18,496 nucleotides of DNA from JAAUTS01 sp034440395 (GTDB taxonomy: Bacteria > Verrucomicrobiota > Verrucomicrobiia > Methylacidiphilales > JAAUTS01), in NCBI GenBank assembly GCA_034440395.1, contig JAWXBW010000002.1, positions 1 to 18,496 on the forward strand. The letters are read 5' to 3'. The notes beneath the pieces were generated by a model that ran no database searches, was not told the DNA's origin, and saw nothing but the letters and a program-made list of their open reading frames with translations. Below are positions 8,808 through 15,625 of this stretch, one piece after another. Each line of letters opens with the position of its first letter. Position 1 is the first letter of the stretch. The position numbers were made by a program, and so were the translations under genes.

Positions 8808-9209
8808 ATGGAAATCGCTAATCAACTCGCTCTCTTCCTAGCTAACAAGCCAGGAACCCTCTCCAATGTCTGTCGCGTGTTGAGCGAGGCTAAGATTAAC
8901 ATCTATGCCATCAGCACCTCCGACACCATCGACCACTCGGTCGTGCGTCTGATTGTAGATTTTCCAAAGCGGGCTCTGCAAGTTTTTGAAGACCACGGCG
9001 TGCTCGTGGTGGAAAACGACGTCATCATGATCGACGGCGATAACAAGCCTGGCAGCCTCCAAAAAATAGCTCAATCCCTCACGGATGCTGGCATCAACAT
9101 CGAATACGCCTATTGCGCCACCAGCCCCAAGTCCAAGCGCGGTCTCCTCATCCTACGTCCCTCCAACGTCCCTAAAGCCCTAAAAGTCCTCAATACCACC
9201 AAGCTGTAA
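8808..9209 (+). CDS. Tandem ACT-domain protein
   Basis: A 133-residue protein made only of two ACT domains. The first (about 4-65) begins 'QLALFLANKPGTLSNVCRVL' and continues 'INIYAISTSDT'. The second (about 70-133) begins 'IDGDNKPGSLQKIAQSL' with 'GINIEYAYCATS'. The N-K-P-G turn occurs in both halves, showing internal duplication; ACT folds of this type bind amino acids. There is no catalytic domain, so the protein is probably a small amino-acid sensor. It starts 11 bases after gltB, with no terminator between them, so co-transcription is very likely. A role in sensing glutamine, glutamate or another amino acid for GltB is inference from position. Stand-alone tandem-ACT proteins of this size also occur beside phenylacetate-CoA ligase-like genes, so the partner may differ. 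Confidence 0.88.
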   Translation: MEIANQLALFLANKPGTLSNVCRVLSEAKINIYAISTSDTIDHSVVRLIVDFPKRALQVFEDHGVLVVENDVIMIDGDNKPGSLQKIAQSLTDAGINIEYAYCATSPKSKRGLLILRPSNVPKALKVLNTTKL

Positions 9210-9283
9210 GTTCTAAGCCTAGGTTGAATTTTAGGTTTCCTACAATTTTGACATGGCATAAGCATTGGTGTCGAATCGTCATA

Positions 9284-9586
9284 ATGACTCGAACTCAGAT
9301 TCAATTCCCTGACCCACTTTACCGGCGGTTAAAAGAAGTAGCAGCCCAGCAATATTAGTCGCTGGCGGAGGTGATGCGCAAGGCGGCCAAGCATTTCGTA
9401 ACGCGATTTCCGCAGACAGCTCCTCAGGCCAAGCCTTGGAACTTTCCAACGCTTGATTGTGGCGGTGATTTTCTAAGTGATCTAAGGACACGCCCTGAAA
9501 CTGACGTCATTTTGAAACGATCCCGGCTACATCCAACGAGAAAAATTTTAGCGGATTTGGTTTTGAGAAAGTCTGGAATCCTTTGA
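9284..9586 (+). pseudogene. Ribbon-helix-helix (VapB-like) antitoxin gene interrupted by an amber codon
   Basis: From the ATG at 9284 the frame reads M-T-R-T-Q-I-Q-F-P-D-P-L-Y-R-R-L-K-E-V-A-A-Q-Q-Y, then TAG at 9356-9358, then S-L-A-E-V-M-R-K-A-A-K-H-F and on to a TGA at 9584-9586 in the same frame. The parts on either side of the TAG join into one ribbon-helix-helix antitoxin: beta-strand 'TQIQFPD', helix 'YRRLKEVAA', and second helix 'SLAEVMRKAA'. In relatives the residue before S-L-A-E-V is commonly Trp, so a TGG-to-TAG change is the simple explanation. The later 'PWNFPTLDCGGDFL' is also antitoxin-like. No toxin gene can be recognised in the roughly 130 bases downstream, so the module looks orphaned and decaying. 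TAG is an ordinary stop elsewhere in this window (for example 15354-15356), so readthrough is unlikely. Confidence 0.7.
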
Positions 9587-9716
9587 AGACGTGATTGTGG
9601 TTCTCCAGCGCTTACGATGATCGAGAGCTTCTAAAGTCTAAAGGAATAAAACGATTAATAAATGTAAGCGTGATAGTTTTGGGCAGTCGTATCATTGTCT
9701 CAACGCGGGAACCAAA

Positions 9717-9755
9717 CAAAAAAAGCGCAGTCAGATTTTAGTCTGCTGCGCTTTT
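9717..9755 (-). terminator. Terminator of the metK-ahcY unit (possibly bidirectional)
   Basis: The stem pairs AAAAGCGCAG plus CAGA (one bulged T) with TCTG plus CTGCGCTTTT around a TTTTAG loop. On the minus strand it is followed by seven T and lies about 20 bases after the ahcY stop. On the plus strand there is also a five-T run, so it could end transcription from the left as well. Confidence 0.85.
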
Positions 9756-9773
9756 TCTAATCAACCGAATTGA

Positions 9774-11192
9774 TTAATAACGGTAATGCTCCGGTTTGTA
9801 AGGGCCATCAATAGGAACACCGATGTAATCAGCTTGCGCTTTCGTTAGTTTTGTTAGTTTTACGCCGATTTTTTCAAGGTGCAAACGCGCCACTTCTTCA
9901 TCCAATTTTTTAGAGAGACGATAGACGCCTGGCTTGTAGGTATCTTTGTTTGTCCACAAATCGATCTGTGCCAAAACCTGATTGGTAAAGGAAGCCGACA
10001 TAACGAAGCTGGGATGGCCTGTGCCGCAACCTAAGTTCACTAATCGACCTTCCGCTAACATATAAATACAGTTTCCGTTGGGAAGAATGTATTGGTCGTA
10101 TTGCGGCTTGATGGTGATTTTTTTGATGTCCGTGCGGGCATTGAGTTTGTCCACTTGAATCTCGTTGTCGAAGTGCCCAATGTTACAGACAATCGCTTGA
10201 TCCTTCATCGCTAGCATGTGTTCGAGCGTAAGGATGTCACAGTTACCCGTCGTCGTGACGTAGAGGTCAGCCGTTCCGAGCGAGTCTTCAATCGTGGTGA
10301 CTTGGAAGCCTTCCATCGCAGCCTGCAAAGCATTGATCGGATCAATTTCAGTCACAATGACGCGAGCACCAAAACCGCGAAGGGAGTGGGCACAGCCTTT
10401 ACCGACATCGCCATAACCCACGACGACCGCTACTTTACCAGCGATCATCACATCCGTCGCACGCTTCAACCCGTCTGCTAACGATTCACGGCACCCATAG
10501 AGATTGTCAAATTTAGACTTAGTCACGGAGTCATTAACATTAATGGCTGGAACGAGTAGTTTACCCGCTTCAAACATTTGGTAAAGACGATGCACGCCAG
10601 TAGTAGTTTCTTCAGATACGCCTTTCCATTCCTTAACGAGTGAGTGCCAACGCGTAGGATTCTTAGTATGAATATCTTTGAGTAAGTCTTTGATAACTTG
10701 TTCTTCATGGTTGCTACTGGGTGTGTTGACCCAATCACTTCCATTTTCTAATTCATAACCTTTGTGGATTAGAAGAGTGGCATCCCCACCGTCATCAACG
10801 ATCATCTGCGGCCCACTGCCGTCGGGAAAATCAATAGCTTTATATGTACACCACCAATATTCTTCTAAGGATTCACCTTTCCAAGCGAAGACGGGCAGGT
10901 CAGCAGCGGCAATTGCAGCAGCGGCGTGGTCTTGGGTGGAGAAAATATTGCAGCTAGCCCAACGCACATTGGCACCTAGATCACGTAGTGTTTCAATCAG
11001 GATAGCGGTCTGGATCGTCATGTGGAGAGAGCCTGTGATGCGAACATCCTTGAGCGGCTTGCTCTTGCCGTATTTTTCACGTAAGGCCATGAGACCTGGC
11101 ATTTCATGCTCAGAGACTTGGATCTCTTTACGTCCCCACTCCGCTAAACTCATGTCTTTAACTTTAAAATCGTCTTTTTTTGTCGTGCTCAT
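9774..11192 (-). CDS. ahcY: Adenosylhomocysteinase (S-adenosyl-L-homocysteine hydrolase)
   Basis: A cytosolic NAD-dependent enzyme that splits S-adenosylhomocysteine into adenosine and homocysteine, relieving product inhibition of methyltransferases. The 472-residue protein has the N-terminal substrate-domain motif 'ITGSLHMTIQTA' (52-63), 'CNIFSTQDHAAAAI' (81-94), the insertion of the longer bacterial form around 145-190, 'INVNDSVTKSKFDN' (217-230), and the NAD-binding loop G-Y-G-D-V-G-K-G (259-266) in 'VAVVVGYGDVGKGCAHSL'. It ends with the typical C-terminus K-P-E-H-Y-R-Y. The gene lies 57 bases after metK on the same strand and a terminator follows it, so metK-ahcY is likely one transcript. 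No riboswitch fold is evident in the 57-base gap. There is no Shine-Dalgarno; the leader is A-rich. Confidence 0.97.
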   Translation of the reverse strand: MSTTKKDDFKVKDMSLAEWGRKEIQVSEHEMPGLMALREKYGKSKPLKDVRITGSLHMTIQTAILIETLRDLGANVRWASCNIFSTQDHAAAAIAAADLPVFAWKGESLEEYWWCTYKAIDFPDGSGPQMIVDDGGDATLLIHKGYELENGSDWVNTPSSNHEEQVIKDLLKDIHTKNPTRWHSLVKEWKGVSEETTTGVHRLYQMFEAGKLLVPAINVNDSVTKSKFDNLYGCRESLADGLKRATDVMIAGKVAVVVGYGDVGKGCAHSLRGFGARVIVTEIDPINALQAAMEGFQVTTIEDSLGTADLYVTTTGNCDILTLEHMLAMKDQAIVCNIGHFDNEIQVDKLNARTDIKKITIKPQYDQYILPNGNCIYMLAEGRLVNLGCGTGHPSFVMSASFTNQVLAQIDLWTNKDTYKPGVYRLSKKLDEEVARLHLEKIGVKLTKLTKAQADYIGVPIDGPYKPEHYRY

Positions 11193-11249
11193 TTATTAAT
11201 CTTTTTTTGTAGTTAGTTCGTCGTTATCTAAATTTAACCGGTGCGGTAA

Positions 11250-12452
11250 TTATAGTCCTAGAGCTTTCTTTAAGGCTTCCACCTTATCCGTCTGCTCCCA
11301 AGTGATATCTTTATCCCCTGTCTTACCGAAGTGACCATAATTAGTCGTTTTATAATAGATAGGGCGTAAAAGTTTAAGTTGATTCACAATGTCGGCAGGC
11401 TTAAAGCTAAAGACCTTCAAGACGGCTTGTAGTATTTTTTCATCCGATACAACACCCGTTCCGAAGCTGTCCACATGCACGCTGACGGGTTTAGGATGTC
11501 CTATGGCGTAGGCAAACTGCACTTCACACTTAGCGGCTAAGCCCGCAGCTACGACGTTCTTAGCAACCCATCGTCCCATGTAGGCGGCACTGCGATCGAC
11601 CTTGCTCGGATCTTTACCAGAGAAGGCGCCGCCGCCGTGACGTCCCATACCACCGTAGGTGTCCACGATGATCTTACGTCCGGTTAATCCACTGTCCCCT
11701 TGCGGGCCGCCTACGACAAAGTTACCCGTAGGATTAATTAAATACTCCGTCTTTTCCGTGAGCATTTTCTTCGGCAGAACTTTTTTAATAATTTCTTCGA
11801 TACAGAACTTCTCAATCACTGCATGGGAGACGTTTGCGGCGTGTTGGGTTGATATAACCACGTTAGTAATACGCGTAGGTTTATCATCAATATACTCAAC
11901 GGAGACTTGGCTCTTGGCGTCAGGACGTAACCAAGGCACTTTACCACTTTTACGCACTTTGGTCAGTTCACGACCTAGGCGGTGAGCATACATGATGGGA
12001 GCAGGCATGAGCTCAGGGGTTTCATTGCTGGCGTAGCCAAACATGATTCCTTGATCACCTGCACCTTGCTCCCCCGTTTTCTTGCCTTTAGCTTTCTTCG
12101 CGTCAACACCCTGAGCGATGTCAGGAGACTGTGTCGTAAGGTAATTGTTGATAAAAAGTTTATCCGCATGAAACACGTCATCGTCATTCGTGTAACCGAT
12201 TCCGCGCACAGCGTCACGGATAGTTTTATCAATATTAATGACTTCACCGATGGGTTTCGTACCGATCTTCGGGATGGTGATTTCTCCGCCAACGACGACC
12301 ATATTGCTCTTAGCAAAGGTCTCGCAGGCCACGCGGCTCTTGGGATCAATTCGAAGACACGCGTCCAAAATTGCATCAGATATGGTATCACACACTTTGT
12401 CGGGATGGCCTTCACCGACAGACTCAGAAGAGAATATATAACGTTTAGACAT
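11250..12452 (-). CDS. metK: S-adenosylmethionine synthetase (methionine adenosyltransferase)
   Basis: Makes S-adenosylmethionine from methionine and ATP in the cytosol. From the ATG at 12452 the protein has 400 residues and starts 'MSKRYIFSSESVGEGHPDK', with the nucleotide-binding G-E-G-H-P-D-K at 13-19. Both family signatures are present: 'GAGDQGIMFGYA' and the Gly-rich loop 'GGGAFSGKDPSKVDRSAAY'. The frame extends eight codons further upstream (to 12476), but that extension is not family-like and is rejected. At 400 residues it is slightly longer than the 384-residue E. coli enzyme. It is the first gene of a metK-ahcY unit that runs divergently from an ArsR-type/methyltransferase fusion gene; their starts are 99 bases apart, so regulatory elements are probably shared. 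Confidence 0.97.
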   Translation of the reverse strand: MSKRYIFSSESVGEGHPDKVCDTISDAILDACLRIDPKSRVACETFAKSNMVVVGGEITIPKIGTKPIGEVINIDKTIRDAVRGIGYTNDDDVFHADKLFINNYLTTQSPDIAQGVDAKKAKGKKTGEQGAGDQGIMFGYASNETPELMPAPIMYAHRLGRELTKVRKSGKVPWLRPDAKSQVSVEYIDDKPTRITNVVISTQHAANVSHAVIEKFCIEEIIKKVLPKKMLTEKTEYLINPTGNFVVGGPQGDSGLTGRKIIVDTYGGMGRHGGGAFSGKDPSKVDRSAAYMGRWVAKNVVAAGLAAKCEVQFAYAIGHPKPVSVHVDSFGTGVVSDEKILQAVLKVFSFKPADIVNQLKLLRPIYYKTTNYGHFGKTGDKDITWEQTDKVEALKKALGL

Positions 12453-12496
12453 TGAATAAAAAAATAGCCATGTCACGGACTAGGGCAAGCAAAATA

Positions 12497-12524
12497 TTGA
12501 CGTATCATGATGGATTGATATATC
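12497..12524 (+). promoter_or_regulatory. Candidate promoter and overlapping palindromes between metK and the ArsR-type gene
   Basis: TTGACG (12497-12502) and TATATC (12519-12524) are spaced by 16 bases and point toward the ArsR-type gene. The same stretch holds two perfect 8-bp palindromes, ATCATGAT (12504-12511) and GATATATC (12517-12524), and an inverted pair TATCA/TGATA (12503-12507 and 12516-12520). The overlap of promoter and dyad symmetry is what an ArsR-type repressor site would look like. Function is inferred; short AT-rich palindromes can arise by chance. Confidence 0.35.
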
Positions 12525-12551
12525 TAATTTAAGTAAACCTAGAACTAGCCT

Positions 12552-13484
12552 GTGAATACCTCTCACCTTAAGCTCCTGTCCATCCTCACAGACCAAACTC
12601 GGCTCCGAATCTTATCTGTGCTAGAGAAAATTGAACTCTCCGTGGCAGAGCTGCAAGACGTGCTCCGCATCGGTCAATCTCGTATCTCTAGCCACCTTTC
12701 CCAACTCAAATCCACTGGCCTCCTTCAAACGAGACGCGACGGTCAGCGCATCTACTACCGTTGGTCTTCTCATTTAAATACAGAGACTCAACAACTCTTA
12801 AACATCGGACTTAAAGCGGCTAAAGAAATCCCTTCTTCACGCGATGATCAAAAATCTCTTCAGCTCGTCTTAAAAAAGCGACAAGAAAGTAGTCGCACCT
12901 ACTTTAACACCATTGCTGGTCGGCTGGGTAAAAACTATTGCCCAGGGCGCTCTTGGGAAGCTGTCGGTCATCTCCTCCTGCAACTAACCCCTGCCCTCAC
13001 CATTGCCGATCTCGGCGCCGGCGAAGGCTTACTCTCCCAACTCCTAGCCCCTCGAGCTAAAAAAGTCATAGCTCTGGACAACTCCCCCCGCATGGTTGAA
13101 GTCGGCGCAGAACTAGCCAAGGCCACTGGCCTCGACCGTTTAGAATATCGTCTGGGAGATTTAGAAGATCCTCCCATCGCAGCTAACTCGATCGACCTAG
13201 CCATCCTCAGCCAAGCGCTGCACCACGCCACCCAGCCGCAACGCGCCCTACACGCTGCCTATAAAATACTGAAGAAAAATGGCCGCATCCTTATCCTCGA
13301 TTTAAACCAGCACAACTTTGAAAAATCACGCGTGCTCTACGCTGACCTATGGTTAGGCTTTTCTGAAATAGAGCTACAACAGATGCTGCAACAAGCGGGA
13401 TTTAAAGATTGCGCCGTTTCTATCGTAGCCAAAGAAAAAGAACCTCCCCATTTTCAAACCATTCTGGCTTTCGGAACAAAGTGA
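12552..13484 (+). CDS. ArsR-type HTH regulator fused to a SAM-dependent methyltransferase domain
   Basis: A 310-residue two-domain protein starting with GTG. Residues 1 to about 85 are an ArsR/SmtB winged helix: 'LLSILTDQTRLRILSVLE', recognition helix 'GQSRISSHLSQLKSTGLLQ' and the wing 'RRDGQRIYYRW'. No Cys-rich metal-binding motif is seen in that domain. Residues ~135-290 are a class I methyltransferase fold with motif I 'IADLGAGEGLLSQLL' (151-165), an acidic ribose-binding Asp176 in 'VIALDNSP', and a later 'IDLAILSQALHHATQP'. Such fusions are known and are often found beside metK/ahcY-type genes, and ArsR-family SahR regulators control SAH recycling in Proteobacteria. By analogy the methyltransferase-like domain may act as a SAM/SAH sensor; that is inference. 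It is divergent from metK and lies 17 bases before the ABC gene. Confidence 0.9.
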   Translation: MNTSHLKLLSILTDQTRLRILSVLEKIELSVAELQDVLRIGQSRISSHLSQLKSTGLLQTRRDGQRIYYRWSSHLNTETQQLLNIGLKAAKEIPSSRDDQKSLQLVLKKRQESSRTYFNTIAGRLGKNYCPGRSWEAVGHLLLQLTPALTIADLGAGEGLLSQLLAPRAKKVIALDNSPRMVEVGAELAKATGLDRLEYRLGDLEDPPIAANSIDLAILSQALHHATQPQRALHAAYKILKKNGRILILDLNQHNFEKSRVLYADLWLGFSEIELQQMLQQAGFKDCAVSIVAKEKEPPHFQTILAFGTK

Positions 13485-13501
13485 AACTAAAATCATTGCC
13501 T

Positions 13502-14473
13502 ATGCCTACGCCCATCCAACACGCCATTCGTTGCGAAAACATTCACCACTACCTCGGAACAGGTGAGAGCCAAGTGCATGTATTGAAGGACGTTTCTCTC
13601 GAACTAAAAAGCGGTACGATCTACTCCATCATGGGTCCCTCGGGTTGCGGAAAGAGCACCTTACTTTACCTCTTAGGCTTGCTCGATAAACCGACGGAAG
13701 GCCGCATCCACGTTGGCGACATTGATGTCACAGACCTAGACGATACCGACCTCTCCTACCTCAGAAACAGAGAAATGGGCTTTGTCTTCCAGTTCCACTT
13801 CCTTCTGCGTGAATTTACTGCGCTAGATAATATTAAAGTCCCCATGCGCCGCGCCGGCGTCATGAGTGATGACGAAATGAACGAACGTGCTGCCCACCTA
13901 CTCGACCTCGTTGGGCTAGGAAATAAAACCCATCGCCGCCCAGACCAACTCTCAGGTGGTGAACAACAACGCGTCGCCATTGCCCGCTCCCTATCCCACA
14001 ACGCCGCTTCATGGCAGGAACGGCAACGAGGCAACCTCCAAATCTTCCAAGTGCTACGCCTCTCCGCCTCCTTCATCGTTTCCATGGTTATTCTTCTCTC
14101 TGGCTTTGGTATCTTCAACGTCCTCTCCATTTCCGTCATCCAACGCACAAAAGAAATAGCCATCCTCCGCTCCATGGGGTTTCGTAAAAATGACATTGCA
14201 GGCATTTTTCTCTGGCAAGGCGTTATGGTCGCCGTACTCGGCATCCTGAGCGGTTGGCTCTTCGGTGCTTTACTCACTTTTCTCATTTCAAAAGTAAGGG
14301 TCAATTTTCGCGGACTTTTACGTGCAGACTATTTTATCGTGGAATGGTCTTTCAGTCACTACCTAGCTGCGGCACTTCTAGCTTTCGTCACCGTCCTCAT
14401 AGCTGCCTACGTTCCCGCACGGCGAGCCGCCCGACTAGAACCTGCCGATATTTTACGCGGCACAGGGCAGTGA
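13502..14473 (+). CDS. Chimeric ABC transporter: truncated LolD-type ATPase fused in frame to the C-terminal part of a LolC/MacB-type permease
   Basis: A 323-residue protein from the ATG at 13502, 17 bases after the preceding gene. Residues 1-167 match a LolD/MacB-type ATPase: Walker A GPSGCGKST (45-53), Q-loop Gln97 in 'GFVFQFHFLL', and signature LSGGEQQ (150-156) followed by 'RVAIARSLSHN'. Exactly where Walker B (the L-A-D-E-P-T-G-N-L-D type segment), D-loop and H-loop should follow, the sequence changes to 'ASWQERQRGNLQIFQVLRL'. This and the rest match the end of a FtsX-like permease: three membrane helices (about 185-210, 230-260 and 290-310), cytoplasmic 'QRTKEIAILRSMGF' and the C-terminal 'PARRAARLEPADILRG'. 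The permease's first helix and periplasmic domain are missing, as is about a quarter of the ATPase. The protein cannot be a normal ATPase. It looks like an internal deletion product (or an assembly join) near 14003-14011. The upstream open codons from 13409 are not family-like. Confidence 0.85.
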   Translation: MPTPIQHAIRCENIHHYLGTGESQVHVLKDVSLELKSGTIYSIMGPSGCGKSTLLYLLGLLDKPTEGRIHVGDIDVTDLDDTDLSYLRNREMGFVFQFHFLLREFTALDNIKVPMRRAGVMSDDEMNERAAHLLDLVGLGNKTHRRPDQLSGGEQQRVAIARSLSHNAASWQERQRGNLQIFQVLRLSASFIVSMVILLSGFGIFNVLSISVIQRTKEIAILRSMGFRKNDIAGIFLWQGVMVAVLGILSGWLFGALLTFLISKVRVNFRGLLRADYFIVEWSFSHYLAAALLAFVTVLIAAYVPARRAARLEPADILRGTGQ

Positions 14474-14537
14474 TGAAAATATTCTCTAATTTCCCTTTTA
14501 GTACACAAAACTAAAAATAGAAACCTAACTTTTCCGT

Positions 14538-15356
14538 ATGGCCTACGACTTATACATTCCCGATCAATTATATCCCGAGCACGCTCTGCGCCGCACGACT
14601 CACCTCGCCATCGGTGCTCATGCCGATGACCTTGAGATCATGGCTTATCACGGCATCGCCGCATGTTATGATCGTCATGACTTATGGTTCGGCGGCATCG
14701 TCGTCACGGACGGTGCTGGCAGCAGCCAAGAAGGACTCTACGCCCAGCTCAGTCCCAGTGAACTGGTTCACCTCCGCCAGCAAGAACAACGGAAAGCCGC
14801 CGAGCTGGGCCGCTACAGTTTCGTAGCTCAGTTAGATTTCTCCTCCGCTCAAACCAAAACCGCAGCCACAGAAGTAACTCAAAAAATCGCAAGCCTGCTT
14901 CACCAAACACAACCCGAAACACTTTATTTGCACAACCCCGCCGATAAGCACGGCACCCACATTGCCGTCTTAAAATGCTGCCTCGCAGCTCTGCACAGCT
15001 TGAGACCTGACCAACAGCCGAAAAATATCTACGGTTGCGAGGTCTGGCGGGATTTGGACTGGCTAGCGGATGAATCTAAAGTTGCCCTTGATTGCAGTGC
15101 GTACCCCGAATTAGCGAAGGGATTAATTTTTCTTTTTAATTCCCAGATTTCCGGAGGCAAACGCTATGACCTAGCTACCCTGGGTCGCCGCCACGCCAAC
15201 GCTACCTTTTCCGACCCACGTCAAACCGATAAAATGCAGGCGCTCACGTGGGCTTTGGATCTCAGCCCTTTACTTGATCCTAAGATTAGCGTGGAATCGT
15301 TTATGCAAGAGCATCTGGAAAATTTCAAAAATACTGTTCTTAAAAGTCTGAGCTAG
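14538..15356 (+). CDS. PIG-L family zinc-dependent deacetylase
   Basis: A 272-residue LmbE/PIG-L type enzyme. These hydrolases remove an N-acetyl group from GlcNAc-like sugars using a zinc ion. The metal and catalytic motif A-H-A-D-D (27-31) lies in 'HLAIGAHADDLEI', and the second metal-ligand region is 'HNPADKHGTHIAV', with His138 and His141. Length is within the usual range (220-280). There is no signal peptide or membrane segment, so it is probably cytoplasmic. The substrate cannot be read from the sequence; relatives include BshB, MshB and antibiotic or cell-wall sugar deacetylases. It lies 64 bases after the ABC chimera with no terminator between, so it may be part of the same transcript. 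The stop is TAG, and no Shine-Dalgarno precedes the ATG. Confidence 0.9.
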   Translation: MAYDLYIPDQLYPEHALRRTTHLAIGAHADDLEIMAYHGIAACYDRHDLWFGGIVVTDGAGSSQEGLYAQLSPSELVHLRQQEQRKAAELGRYSFVAQLDFSSAQTKTAATEVTQKIASLLHQTQPETLYLHNPADKHGTHIAVLKCCLAALHSLRPDQQPKNIYGCEVWRDLDWLADESKVALDCSAYPELAKGLIFLFNSQISGGKRYDLATLGRRHANATFSDPRQTDKMQALTWALDLSPLLDPKISVESFMQEHLENFKNTVLKSLS

Positions 15357-15448
15357 TTCCCGACTTTTTAGTCATCTAAAATAACATACTTACAGGATTA
15401 CCTCCATAAGAATTAAGCCCAAATCACTGTTCCAGCTTGTTTAAGAAA

Positions 15449-15625
15449 ATGTGTGGGATGAAAGTGGAGTTTGATGAACAATCAGATTTTTTAGTGGCAC
15501 GTCCATCCCTTGATTCTTCGGCCATGAAGTCCGTATTGGGCTGTGCGGCTGAATATGAAAATGGAAAGGATAGCCAGACAGTCTTAGCCAGTATTCGAGG
15601 TTATGAACGGGCACGCCTGCGGTAA
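15449..15625 (+). CDS. Small hypothetical protein
   Basis: A 58-codon frame from the ATG at 15449, or 55 codons from the ATG at 15458; the frame is open back to a TTG at 15437. The protein reads 'MKVEFDEQSDFLVARPSL' then 'SAMKSVLGCAAEYENGKDSQ' and ends with a basic 'RGYERARLR'. It has no signal peptide and no membrane segment. The acidic start and basic end recall small antitoxin-like proteins, but I do not recognise a family. Its last 25 bases overlap the 3' end of the convergent PEP-CTERM protease gene. It could be a real small gene, a remnant, or chance. Confidence 0.4.
   Translation: MCGMKVEFDEQSDFLVARPSLDSSAMKSVLGCAAEYENGKDSQTVLASIRGYERARLR

Noticed and set aside
9210..9240. Hairpin after the ACT gene considered as a gltB-operon terminator.
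   Set aside because: The stem needs a G-T wobble, the loop is 10 bases, and there is no T run.
9587..9715. Possible toxin gene remnant downstream of the broken antitoxin.
   Set aside because: All three plus frames contain early stops and no PIN-type or other toxin motif can be seen.
11193..11249. Possible SAM or SAH riboswitch in the metK-ahcY gap.
   Set aside because: Only 57 bases with a weak 4-bp hairpin (ACCG/CGGT); none of the known motif cores is recognisable.
15362..15373. GACT-TTTT-AGTC hairpin after the PIG-L gene considered as a terminator.
   Set aside because: A four-base stem without a downstream T run is too weak.
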